Position numbers and translations under genes: made by a program
Notes under the pieces: generated by a model
The model's database searches: none
Told to the model about the DNA's origin: nothing
Seen by the model: only the letters and a program-made list of their open reading frames with translations
Part shown: positions 1 through 7,710 of the stretch, in pieces
Numbering within the stretch: the stretch's first letter is position 1
Layout: every line of letters starts with the position of its first letter
IMG/VR virus record: IMGVR_UViG_3300032116_013558
Span: 1-51,560 of that record
Length of the DNA stretch: 51,560 bases
Reading direction: 5' to 3' (one strand)
Source: a virus

Positions 1-86
1 ACTTGCTTTGCAATAAATGAAATACATTCATAAATGTTATCTTTTTCGTTTTTACAAGGGATTACAATAGTTAGTAAATCTTTCAT
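1..86 (-). CDS. Glycosyltransferase family 2, N-terminal fragment (cut by window edge)
   Basis: Reading leftward from the ATG at 84-86 gives about 28 codons beginning MKDLLTIVIPCKNEKDNIYE, open to the window edge. A short hydrophobic strand, then P-C-K-N-E and an acidic/Asn-Ile-x-x-(C/S) stretch is the classic first strand and nucleotide-binding start of GT-A family 2 glycosyltransferases. Only this start is visible, so donor and acceptor are unknown. It follows a terminator-like hairpin and so probably begins its own unit. A TATAAATA/TATTTATA sequence lies just upstream at 90-97. The glycan gene block at 30-39 kb shows that such enzymes are common in this genome. Confidence 0.75.
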   Translation of the reverse strand, partial: MKDLLTIVIPCKNEKDNIYECISFIAKQ

Positions 87-100
87 AGATATAAATAATA

Positions 101-124
101 AACCCCCACTTTTAAGTGAGGGTT
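101..124 (-). terminator. Terminator-like hairpin after the lipoprotein gene
   Basis: An 11-bp inverted repeat with one wobble pair (AACCCTCACTT / AAGTGGGGGTT on the minus strand) and a minimal AA loop lies 17 bases past the stop of the lipoprotein gene. It is followed by an AT-rich stretch rather than a pure T run. It sits between that gene and the glycosyltransferase start at 86, where leftward transcription of the receptor operon would be expected to end. Confidence 0.6.
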
Positions 125-141
125 ATTTCATTATTAAATTA

Positions 142-1344
142 TTAATTACCTTTCGATGGGAATCTAGTCCATCCATTACTCCATATAGGTTTAGAAAGTG
201 TTTCTAATTCCGCTTTTGTGTAGTTCTTTTCCACATTTCCCTCACCCAATGCTTTCTCTTTCATTTGAGCTGCGGTGAAAAGTGTTGATGTAGATTTGAA
301 ATTTAATAATGGGTCAAATGCCTGAATTTCGTTGTTTAAGAACTTCGAAATCCCATCTTTGTATGCAGTTGCCGTTTCATTACTTTCAATAGAGAATGAA
401 CCCTTTTGATAACCCAATACCTTTGAATTAGTAATTGTAAATTGTGTCGCTCTTCTCCATCTTAACCCTAAATTATGATTTGTCAAAGATGCCACATCAA
501 ATGGTCCGATTAGTATCATACCATTCAATTTAGGGTGTGTAAAAGGTTGCGCAGGAGAACCTGTTCCATCATTATCACACTCCACTCCATTTCCAGCATC
601 ACCATTATCTACAAATTGTGGGTCTCTCTTTGCTACACTATTTAATACGGTGCCAGTATATCCAAAATCAAAATCATAGTCATCATCTGCGGTTGCATAT
701 GCGTATAGATTTTTGGGTGATACAGTTCCACCAAAGAATTCAAATGCATCATCGTTAGCATAAATTGTTTGAACATTTTCAATAATTGTTCCGCTACCAA
801 CACCACCTAATGTTAGTGCGTTGATTTCTGAATTCGGCATTGCTGCAATACCAGCATATTCTATTCTTACAAAACGAAGAACACCACTATTATCTAAATC
901 GTTTGTTCCCCCATAAGGTCTACCAATACCACCTTCTATTGTTGGTTCTGATGTTCTATTGGTTTTTGCTCTACCCAATATTACAATACCACCCCAATCT
1001 CCAGGTGCCTTTTCACCATTTGCTCTACCTGATGTAAATACAATTGGTTTTGTTGCAGTTCCTTCCGCAATTATTTGTGCTCCTCTTTCGATACACAATG
1101 CTCCCTTTTCAGCAATATCAGATACGATTGTTGTACCAGGTTGAATGATAAGTTTTGCACCATCGGTTACATACACATATCCTTTTAATGTCCAAACTTT
1201 ATCCGCAGTTAAAGTTGTTGTTGCGTTGATGTTGCCTGAAAGTGTTGTTGAAGTTGGGATGTTAATAGGTCCATCTTCTCCACCTAATTCTTTTTCGCAA
1301 CTTAATAATCCAAATGCTAAAATAGCTACTAATAGTTTTTTCAT
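142..1344 (-). CDS. Outer-membrane lipoprotein, beta-helix-like, partner of the TonB-dependent receptor
   Basis: This 400-residue protein starts with a lipoprotein signal (MKKLLVAILAFGLLSC). Cys16 is the expected lipid anchor and an acidic run (EKEL..EDG) follows. The body is rich in short repeated strands such as GAKLIIQPGTTI, GAQIIAEGTA, GDWGGIVILG and RFVRIEYAG, typical of a right-handed beta-helix or similar stacked-strand fold. Three aspartate/tyrosine-rich turns (DDDYDFDFGY) could bind metal. Its start overlaps the receptor stop by four bases (ATGA), so the two are translationally coupled and probably work together at the outer membrane, the lipoprotein acting as a substrate-binding or lid partner. 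The ligand is unknown. Such a receptor-plus-lipoprotein pair is usual in Bacteroidetes chromosomes but odd in a phage. Confidence 0.75.
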   Translation of the reverse strand: MKKLLVAILAFGLLSCEKELGGEDGPINIPTSTTLSGNINATTTLTADKVWTLKGYVYVTDGAKLIIQPGTTIVSDIAEKGALCIERGAQIIAEGTATKPIVFTSGRANGEKAPGDWGGIVILGRAKTNRTSEPTIEGGIGRPYGGTNDLDNSGVLRFVRIEYAGIAAMPNSEINALTLGGVGSGTIIENVQTIYANDDAFEFFGGTVSPKNLYAYATADDDYDFDFGYTGTVLNSVAKRDPQFVDNGDAGNGVECDNDGTGSPAQPFTHPKLNGMILIGPFDVASLTNHNLGLRWRRATQFTITNSKVLGYQKGSFSIESNETATAYKDGISKFLNNEIQAFDPLLNFKSTSTLFTAAQMKEKALGEGNVEKNYTKAELETLSKPIWSNGWTRFPSKGN

Positions 1345-3818
1345 AAATTCAAATTTAATGTTAAAGAAATTGTTTGTTCGTTGTTTGTTTTTATTAGATT
1401 TCGGTTTTGTAACTTTTGGTAATAAATCGATGGTTGCGCAAATACATCACCTATTGCCAGTTTTATTTCTCCTTTTGGAAGTTTATGTAAAAAGGTTAAA
1501 TCTAATACATCTCTACTATTTTCAAAGATGTTTGGGTAACCCTGAAACCCTACTGCTGAAATTCTATCGCCAACTCTATTGTAAGTTATGTTAATAGTAT
1601 TTTTCTTTTTATGAATGTTTACTCCACTATTTAACACATAGTTTGATTGTCCCTGCAATTGTCTTTTCACACCATTCACTTCTACTTCTGAATTCATTAC
1701 CGAAGCGTTTGTGTAAAAATCAAACCAATCGTTTATTTTTTTACGAACTTCCAATTCAACACCATATAGGATAGCTGAATTAGGGTTTGTATAAGTCAAT
1801 AATAAGTTTGATGGAACTGAACCATCTGCTACGATTTGTTCAATTGGTTTGATAAAGTTCTTACCAAATAGAGAAAGTGAAATGTTCTCACCCACCTTTG
1901 GATACCATTCGTATTTAAGGTCTACATTATATATGTCAGATTTTTCTAACTTTGAGTTTCCTAATATTTGTGCGTTTCTAACGAAATCATAATAAGCAAA
2001 ATTAGCTACTTCTCTAAACTCCGGTCTTGCTAATGTTTTACTTAATGAAAATCTATACTTTGTTTTTTCTTCGTTGTATGAAAGATTTAGCGATGGTAAT
2101 ATATCCAAATATTTTCTATCTACATTTACCTTTTGACCACTAAAATCTGCGGTTGATACATTGAATAGGTTATACTCACCTCTTAATCCGGTGTTTAGTT
2201 TCCATTTACCAAATTCAGTATCATACATTGTATAAAGAGAACCCAAATCAAAATCGGCTGTGTATCTATCGGTGTTGTTTGTAATCTCATCTAACATATC
2301 AGTCGATAGATTACGGAATATTCTAGCATTAAATCCTCTAATTCTTTTTAGATAGCCACCACCTATTTTTATATCTCCTATTTGTTTGTTTATATTACCA
2401 TTAAAAGAGTTCTCATCCATCACACTCCAAAAACGATAGGTATCTCTCCATGCAGTTTGGTATGGTTCGTTTACTCCTAATGATTTTGTAATTGGGTTTA
2501 TTCGATAATCAGGTTGCTCTCTAAAAGTGTATGTGTATCCTAAATTGAAATCTAATGTTTCGATTTTACCATCAAATTGAGAACTAATTACTAAATTATT
2601 AATGTGATTTGATGCAGTAGATAAAACATTCTGAACATTATCAAAGTTATCACCATTACGGGTTAAGTATGTATCATCCTTTTGGTAGTTCACTAATGTT
2701 TTCCAACTATATCGATTTTCACCTAAATAAGTGAAATTAAATAAACCATTTGTGGAAAATCTTTTTGTAAATAAAACATCTTTGTAATTATACGCCAATT
2801 CACTTGATGATTGATAATCTTTTCTATCAATATTATTTATTGTAAATCCATTTCGTATTGTGGAACTAAATAATGAATTCCATTTACCTTTTGTATATCC
2901 AAATGATAATCCACCATTTAAGTTTGGAATAGATTGTAATTCATCGGTAGAGGGATTGGTAAGTAGTTTAGTGTAAGCTCTTTTATCACCATTACTACTT
3001 ATTCGGTATTTGTAAGTGGAAGGGAATGTGGAGGGGAAATCGGTAGGTTGAACTAACTTGAAATCTCTCAAAGTTGAAACCGAACCCCAACCACTTCCCA
3101 AAGATATATTAAAAAAGTTATCAGATACTTCTTTTGTAGTTATTTGGACTAATCCACCTGCCCAATCGCCTGGTTGATTTGCTGATGCTGATTTAGAAAC
3201 TATGATGTTATCTATTAGAGATGTTGGTATTATATCAAATGAAAATGCTCTTCTATCAGGTTCGGTTGATGGTAGTTGGGTTTTGTTAAGTAGAGCTGAA
3301 TTATATCTATCCGCTAATCCTCTTACTAATACAAACTTATCGTTTTGTATCGTAACCCCACTTACTCTTTTAAGTGCATCGCCCACATTTCTATCGGGTG
3401 TTTTTTTAATAAAATCAATTGATAACCCATCCGATACTACATTACTATTTCGTATTGTTCTTACTACTGCCGCTTCCGTTACCTTTTGAGAAACACTTCT
3501 TACGACAACTTCGGATAATTGTTTGGCATCATCTGGAAATAATATATCAAATTCAGTATCTCTATCAAACACCACCTCATTTGTATATTCCTTATATCCA
3601 ACGAATGAAGATTTGATTTGATACTTACCTTCTTTTAATACAATAGAGTATTTTCCTTCGGTGTCTGAAATTGTTGTAAAAACATCACTATTTGGGTTTT
3701 TAAAAGAAATGTGGGAGAAATAAAGTGTTTCCGATTTGGATTTTGTAACACCTTTGATTGTTACCTGCGAAAATAATAAATTTGGCAATAGTAACAACAA
3801 TAAAAAGAAACGATTCAT
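1341..3818 (-). CDS. TonB-dependent outer-membrane receptor
   Basis: This 825-residue protein has a Sec signal peptide (MNRFFLLLLLLPNLLFSQ). Residues about 20-100 form a carboxypeptidase-regulatory-like domain with the usual SDTEGKYSI and FVGYKEY signatures. A plug domain follows at about 110-235 (VGDALKRVSGVTI, LVRGLADRYN, IDNIIVSKSASANQPGDWAGG). The rest is a 22-strand-type barrel of alternating aromatic strands ending in TISLTLNLNL. Length and order match complete Bacteroidetes TonB-dependent transporters, though it is shorter than SusC proteins. It should import a scarce ligand using host TonB energy. Its gene is the first of a two-gene operon with the lipoprotein. I see no frameshift or missing domain. 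Alternatives to nutrient uptake are superinfection exclusion or a decoy receptor. Confidence 0.93.
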   Translation of the reverse strand: MNRFFLLLLLLPNLLFSQVTIKGVTKSKSETLYFSHISFKNPNSDVFTTISDTEGKYSIVLKEGKYQIKSSFVGYKEYTNEVVFDRDTEFDILFPDDAKQLSEVVVRSVSQKVTEAAVVRTIRNSNVVSDGLSIDFIKKTPDRNVGDALKRVSGVTIQNDKFVLVRGLADRYNSALLNKTQLPSTEPDRRAFSFDIIPTSLIDNIIVSKSASANQPGDWAGGLVQITTKEVSDNFFNISLGSGWGSVSTLRDFKLVQPTDFPSTFPSTYKYRISSNGDKRAYTKLLTNPSTDELQSIPNLNGGLSFGYTKGKWNSLFSSTIRNGFTINNIDRKDYQSSSELAYNYKDVLFTKRFSTNGLFNFTYLGENRYSWKTLVNYQKDDTYLTRNGDNFDNVQNVLSTASNHINNLVISSQFDGKIETLDFNLGYTYTFREQPDYRINPITKSLGVNEPYQTAWRDTYRFWSVMDENSFNGNINKQIGDIKIGGGYLKRIRGFNARIFRNLSTDMLDEITNNTDRYTADFDLGSLYTMYDTEFGKWKLNTGLRGEYNLFNVSTADFSGQKVNVDRKYLDILPSLNLSYNEEKTKYRFSLSKTLARPEFREVANFAYYDFVRNAQILGNSKLEKSDIYNVDLKYEWYPKVGENISLSLFGKNFIKPIEQIVADGSVPSNLLLTYTNPNSAILYGVELEVRKKINDWFDFYTNASVMNSEVEVNGVKRQLQGQSNYVLNSGVNIHKKKNTINITYNRVGDRISAVGFQGYPNIFENSRDVLDLTFLHKLPKGEIKLAIGDVFAQPSIYYQKLQNRNLIKTNNEQTISLTLNLNL

Positions 3819-3899
3819 AAATTATCAAGTTAGTTCCCCAATAATTATGAATCGATTTTGTGTTTATACCTAATTTTATATTATCAAATTATTAAGAAA

Positions 3900-4469
3900 T
3901 TATAAATCTATTGTTTTATCTATGTTATATTTCTTATAAAAATTATTAAGAATTTTCACCAAATCATTAATCATTTTCTGATGGTCTGATTGTGATTTCT
4001 CATCTCCCTTAGCGAAAGTTGTTTTAGGTAATATAGTATTAATTATATTTCTTGCTGCTGAACCTGCTACTGATAACTTTTCATCTATTGCTTTACTTTC
4101 TTTCCAAAGAATGCTAGAAAATTTCGAATATGCATATTTTTCAAACAAACGATTTTCTAATTTCTTAAATTTAGCAGTTTGGTCTCTCTTTCCAATATAA
4201 GCATCCTTTTCAGTTTCTAATTTTATCTGATGTGTCAATTCATGTATAACCGCTTGCTCAGGATCCATCATTCTATTTACATCAAATGAAATGTAAAGGG
4301 GTTTCATTGTTTTGGGATTGAACGTTAATGCTGCTCCACCCTTACCAACATTTCCAAACTTTACAGGCAAAGGAGTTACTTTTTCGTTTTTACACAATGC
4401 CTCATAATACGCTTTTATATTAGCGGGATTTCGTACACCTTCGTTTAATATGTTACCTAATTTTATCAT
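3900..4469 (-). CDS. HExxH zinc metallopeptidase-like protein with N-terminal capsid-targeting-like tag
   Basis: This 189-residue protein opens with MIKLGNILNEG, the start tag shared with its three upstream neighbours; ILNE|G fits a T4 gp21-type processing site. After the tag comes an alpha/beta domain with a zincin motif: H76-E77-L-T-H80 (from VIHELTHQIKLE), with acidic residues just downstream (E85, E87, D89) that could supply the third ligand. Glu77 would be the catalytic base. The start overlaps the upstream stop as ATGA. It is the last gene of a four-gene tagged operon. If the tag works as in T4, the enzyme would be packaged in the head and injected. The substrate is unknown, and an inactive structural zincin is possible. 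Confidence 0.62.
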   Translation of the reverse strand: MIKLGNILNEGVRNPANIKAYYEALCKNEKVTPLPVKFGNVGKGGAALTFNPKTMKPLYISFDVNRMMDPEQAVIHELTHQIKLETEKDAYIGKRDQTAKFKKLENRLFEKYAYSKFSSILWKESKAIDEKLSVAGSAARNIINTILPKTTFAKGDEKSQSDHQKMINDLVKILNNFYKKYNIDKTIDL

Positions 4470-5014
4470 CTTGGTTTTCCAAACATCATTTTAGTGTGTA
4501 TAGTTCCACCGATTTTTCTATCGTATGAACCATCTCCGTTCCATTTAAGTTCTTTTCCTTTTAAGGCCTTGCGAACAACATCTTCATCGGTAACAGGCAC
4601 CAATCCTTTACCCATAAATATATCTCTCATTTTACCGGATACTTCTACATAGTATCCACCACTCTTTAATTTATCTACCTGATGATTTACTGCTGCCGAT
4701 TTACCTGCCGAAGAACCATCATGTCCCAATGCAACAAACTTCTTACCGGCTGGTTTATATTTTGCTATTGTAGCTGCATCTATCTCATCATCACCATCTA
4801 CATCTATCACATCAAAGAAATCACCCTCATCCGGTAGGTCTTCTTTATCTTTCACATTAGAGTGTCCTCCAATTGGTTGATACGCAGTTGAAATCAAATC
4901 AAATATAATTCTTTTGAAACGGGGTAGTTCTGAACGCATTATTGGAGTCCACTTATTTTGTGGTATCTCAAATCGCTTATCTACTTCTGAAAGTATATCT
5001 TTTAATCGTATCAT
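4466..5014 (-). CDS. Tagged phage protein, possible GNAT-like domain
   Basis: I chose the ATG at 5012-5014, giving 182 residues beginning MIRLKDILSEV, because it restores the tag shared by the neighbouring genes and lies one base after the upstream stop; an ATG farther upstream (5050) would overlap that gene. ILSE|V is a candidate prohead-protease site. The rest contains AYQPIGGH, an acidic stretch (DVIDVDGDDEID), ALGHDGSSAGK, GGYYVEVSGK and a C-terminal RKIGGTIHTKMMFGKP. This pattern resembles acetyltransferase-like proteins I associate with T4-like cyanophages, which also tend to start with a packaging-type tag. I am not sure of the GNAT relationship. The aspartate run might bind metal. Confidence 0.55.
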   Translation of the reverse strand: MIRLKDILSEVDKRFEIPQNKWTPIMRSELPRFKRIIFDLISTAYQPIGGHSNVKDKEDLPDEGDFFDVIDVDGDDEIDAATIAKYKPAGKKFVALGHDGSSAGKSAAVNHQVDKLKSGGYYVEVSGKMRDIFMGKGLVPVTDEDVVRKALKGKELKWNGDGSYDRKIGGTIHTKMMFGKPR

Positions 5015-5015
5015 T

Positions 5016-5417
5016 CTATTCGTATGCTTTATTTCCATATTCATCACCAACTCTGATATTCACATCGCATATATCTTCTGGCCCTAAAAAAGTATGCATC
5101 CACTTAGGTAACATATTCATATAGTCATCTTTAATAACACGCCCTTTATATTTGTAATTATTCTCACCGTATGCAAAATCAACAGGCTTACCATCAATTA
5201 AATTCCATGCATGCTCAACCCATTTATATTTTCCATCTTCTAAAGGAACATAAACTTCTCCTTCAATATATTTGATATTTTTTCCTTTCTTTTTTAATTG
5301 AAAGTATTTTTGTCGAGCAACCTTATGGCACATGTGCTTATGTTTAACCTGTTTGCCACTAGCTCCGGTAAATGAGTAAAGTTTTGATTCTCTTAATATA
5401 TCTTTTAATCTAATCAC
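5016..5417 (-). CDS. Tagged phage protein of unknown function
   Basis: This 133-residue protein begins MIRLKDILRES, nearly identical in its first eight residues to the next gene downstream. ILRE|S fits the (L/I)-x-E cleavage pattern. The predicted mature part is basic in its first third (KQVKHKHMCHKVARQKYF, with two His, one Cys and many Lys). It then has an alpha/beta-looking region with KWVEHAWNLIDGKPVDFAYG, reminiscent of short domains that carry a conserved H-x-W-N pair, but I do not recognise the family. ATGA overlap with the upstream gene and one base before the downstream start show translational coupling. Packaging into the head is an inference from the tag. Confidence 0.55.
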   Translation of the reverse strand: MIRLKDILRESKLYSFTGASGKQVKHKHMCHKVARQKYFQLKKKGKNIKYIEGEVYVPLEDGKYKWVEHAWNLIDGKPVDFAYGENNYKYKGRVIKDDYMNMLPKWMHTFLGPEDICDVNIRVGDEYGNKAYE

Positions 5418-5746
5418 TTTTTTATTTGCTTGACGTAGTCAATTAAGAAAGCATCGGCAACCTTTTTAATTTGGTTCACATAATCAGGATCTTTTTCACT
5501 TCTAACCCGTACTGCCATTATTCCATTTCGGGTTAGTTTCAACGCAACCTTGCCTTCAGAATAGCCCAATGAATAATCTCTAACAGTTAGTGTTCCCCTA
5601 CCTAATACACCACCCATGTGTAATCCTAACATAACCTCTGCTCTGGCTATATTAGTCTGAGGGATTGCCGTCGCAGGAACGGATGTAACGATTTCGGTTG
5701 GAGTTTTAACTTTCGCTTCGTTCAATAAATCTTTTAACTTAATCAT
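5414..5746 (-). CDS. Tagged small phage protein of unknown function
   Basis: This 110-residue protein begins MIKLKDLLNEAK; LLNE|A fits the T4-type prohead protease pattern. The remainder looks like one compact alpha/beta domain with LTVRDYSLGYSEGKVALKL and RNGIMAVRVRSEKDPDYV, ending in a lysine-rich helix. No catalytic motif is visible. It is the first of four consecutive tagged genes (5746 to 3900) and follows the CsgG-like gene by only five bases, so it may be co-transcribed with it. Function unknown. Confidence 0.55.
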   Translation of the reverse strand: MIKLKDLLNEAKVKTPTEIVTSVPATAIPQTNIARAEVMLGLHMGGVLGRGTLTVRDYSLGYSEGKVALKLTRNGIMAVRVRSEKDPDYVNQIKKVADAFLIDYVKQIKK

Positions 5747-5751
5747 TTTTA

Positions 5752-6474
5752 TTAGTTTGTGAATATACCTTTTTTAATCATTCTATCTAAAATTCTAGCA
5801 CACGCAATATCCAATGCTTTTTTAGTAGCAATAGATATAGTTGATTGATTGAATTTAACTTCATCAACAGTTGCATCTGATAAAAGAGTTAATTCTCTAG
5901 TAGTTTTTGCTTCTCCCAAACCACTTGCTCCAAATACTACACCTGTTTCTGCATCGGTAAATCTAACTTGCAAACCGATACGAGTTACCATAAGGTTTTT
6001 AACACCATCTTTAAGGTTTACAGTTTCATCTTCGGATACCGAATAATCGTAACATTCGATTGTTACAAAGTATTTTGCTAAGTTAATCTTTCCTCTACCA
6101 TCTAATTTGTTTTCGGAAATGCCAGCTTGCGATGCTTGGAATTGCTTAACCATTCTATTCTTAATTTCCGTTTTATCTTCGGTAAATTTGAAACGATTAA
6201 GGTTTTCCAAATATTCCATCGAAATGTTAGCAACACCCAAACCTACCCTTTTTTCTTTTAATTCAGGATACATCTCATACATCTCATCACTAATACCGGC
6301 TTTTAGAATTTGAATTGGGATTTGTGGTCCATCATAATCTAAAAATCTTTCTATATCTATCGCGGTTTCAAAGGATGCTTTATATTGTTCTGTTTTAGTG
6401 CTTCCTATTGTTTGAGCAACAACCGCAACACTGCTTAACAAAAAGAAACTTAATAATACGAATAATTTTTTCAT
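5752..6474 (-). CDS. CsgG-like secreted protein (curli secretion channel family)
   Basis: This 240-residue protein has a Sec signal peptide ending in AVVAQ. Unlike E. coli CsgG (about 277 residues) it has no lipobox cysteine. Its middle and C-terminal part follow the CsgG/HfaB plan: a variable N-terminal half, then KYFVTIECYDYSV, VTRIGLQVRFTDAETGVVFGASG and a closing amphipathic helix (TKKALDIACARILDRMI). The Asp-x-x-Thr-Gly step in a beta strand is typical of the family. CsgG makes a nonameric outer-membrane pore, and CsgG-like genes have been annotated in T4-like cyanophages. It begins just after a terminator and is followed by the four tagged genes. A role in export or late lysis is inferred; no curli subunit or CsgE/F homologue was seen. 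Confidence 0.6.
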   Translation of the reverse strand: MKKLFVLLSFFLLSSVAVVAQTIGSTKTEQYKASFETAIDIERFLDYDGPQIPIQILKAGISDEMYEMYPELKEKRVGLGVANISMEYLENLNRFKFTEDKTEIKNRMVKQFQASQAGISENKLDGRGKINLAKYFVTIECYDYSVSEDETVNLKDGVKNLMVTRIGLQVRFTDAETGVVFGASGLGEAKTTRELTLLSDATVDEVKFNQSTISIATKKALDIACARILDRMIKKGIFTN

Positions 6475-6509
6475 ACATAGTTGAATGTTTAGTTATGTAT
6501 AAGTATAAA

Positions 6510-6535
6510 AAAAAGGAGAAAAACTTCTCCTTTTT
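6510..6535 (-). terminator. Intrinsic terminator (bidirectional) after the endolysin gene
   Basis: A perfect 11-bp inverted repeat (AAAAAGGAGAA / TTCTCCTTTTT) with a 4-base loop lies two bases past the endolysin stop. On the minus strand it ends in a run of eight T residues, as in a classical intrinsic terminator; the other strand also ends in T residues. It separates the lysis/envelope block from the CsgG-like operon. Confidence 0.85.
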
Positions 6536-6537
6536 AC

Positions 6538-7368
6538 TTATGCTAATAGATGATAATATTCTTTAAAATGTTTTATTCTATCTGCCAATCCAATCGTTCC
6601 TCCATTTACTCTTTTAGTAATTGATGTTACTACCGCATCAGTTGCTCCACCATCTGCCATCTTATGTAATCCGTTTTTAGAGAAGAACCAAGCTGCTGAT
6701 AATAATGCGTATTTAGATGCCACTACATCAGGATTTGCTAATATATCTTCACCAATTGCTTTACCAAATGCAGTATAGTTTTCTTTACCTGTCAATTGGA
6801 TATATCCTCTACCTCTAAATTTGTAGCCATCACCACTTGATTCAGGTCCGTTACCCATTCTATTACCATATACTTTGTTGGCAATCTTTTGTGGGTTTCT
6901 AGCATAAGATGCTGCTGCAGCTTCAGTTGGAAAATACTTTCTAAATATACCAGCCAATCCTTTAGCTGAATAGTTTAAGTTTTCCTGTGTTGCTCTAAAT
7001 CCACCACTTTCATGCCCACATTGTGCTAAGAAGTGTGCCAATCTTAATGGAGTATTAATTTGGAATTTAGCTGCCGTATCGGGAATCATCGCAATTACCG
7101 CATCAGGAATATTACCTTTTAATTTATCCAATTTTAATCCACCAACAGGAACTATCGGAGCAGCTGGTTGTGGTGCAGGTGCTGAACCTCCCATTATTTT
7201 TGCCCAAGTTCCATCACCTACAATACCGTCTGCTGTCAAACCATTTTTTAATTGAAATGCTTTTACTGCTTCTTCAGTTTTAGGCCCAAAATTACCAATA
7301 GGTTCTAAACCTAATTTGGTTTGCAATTGTTTTACACTTTCGTTGTTATCTCCTCTTTTTAATAACAT
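6538..7368 (-). CDS. Endolysin: peptidoglycan-binding domain plus GH19 (chitinase-like) catalytic domain
   Basis: This 276-residue protein has two modules. Residues about 1-60 are a PG_binding_1 repeat (NNESVKQLQTKLGL, TEEAVKAFQLKNGL, DGIVGDGTWAKI). A proline/alanine linker follows (about 61-75). Residues about 80-276 are a GH19-type lysozyme with LAHFLAQCGHESGGF, whose Glu is the likely catalytic acid, NYSAKGL and FRGRGYIQLTGKENY. There is no signal peptide, so release to the cell wall needs a holin, and holin-like genes lie immediately upstream. It would cut the glycan backbone of peptidoglycan during lysis. It is the last gene before a strong terminator. Confidence 0.93.
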   Translation of the reverse strand: MLLKRGDNNESVKQLQTKLGLEPIGNFGPKTEEAVKAFQLKNGLTADGIVGDGTWAKIMGGSAPAPQPAAPIVPVGGLKLDKLKGNIPDAVIAMIPDTAAKFQINTPLRLAHFLAQCGHESGGFRATQENLNYSAKGLAGIFRKYFPTEAAAASYARNPQKIANKVYGNRMGNGPESSGDGYKFRGRGYIQLTGKENYTAFGKAIGEDILANPDVVASKYALLSAAWFFSKNGLHKMADGGATDAVVTSITKRVNGGTIGLADRIKHFKEYYHLLA

Positions 7369-7385
7369 ATTTTTTATTGTTTAAA

Positions 7386-7664
7386 TTATCCTAATTCTTC
7401 TTCTTGTTCCGCTTCTAATTTAGCTTTATCATGTTCGGATTTTCTATTGATATACTTATCAACTGAAGCAATACCGAATGAACCTAATGTGATTACTAAA
7501 AATCCATTAAAAATGTATTCGTTAATCAACAATTCTTTACCCATCCAACCGGTTATAAGATCTACAAACAATGCAATAACCATCATTGCAAAAGAAAGAA
7601 AACCTACGACTGATTTTTCATTTATATCGTTGTTATCTTTAAATAATTCTTTTATAAAACTCAT
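7386..7664 (-). CDS. Holin candidate, two-transmembrane protein
   Basis: I chose the ATG at 7662-7664 (MSFIKELFKDN), giving 92 residues; the longer frame adds ten residues overlapping an AT-rich leader. A short polar N-terminus (DNNDINEKS) precedes two hydrophobic segments (about residues 18-40 and 49-70), then a charged, glutamate-rich tail ending in EEELG. Size, two membrane helices and position 17 bases upstream of the endolysin gene support a holin role. No sequence family is certain. It could form the inner-membrane lesion that lets the endolysin out. Confidence 0.6.
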   Translation of the reverse strand: MSFIKELFKDNNDINEKSVVGFLSFAMMVIALFVDLITGWMGKELLINEYIFNGFLVITLGSFGIASVDKYINRKSEHDKAKLEAEQEEELG

Positions 7665-7710
7665 ATTTTTTAATTTAATTATTAATCGTAACAATCAGTA
7701 ACCTTTTTTA

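Noticed and set aside
1145-1594. Plus-strand frame of 149 residues
   Set aside because: It lies opposite the receptor and lipoprotein genes, has no recognisable domain, and breaks the single-strand layout.
142-3818. Host contamination or misassembly at the left end
   Set aside because: The flanking genes on the right are phage-like, on the same strand and equally spaced, and no repeat marks a junction. It cannot be excluded without reads.
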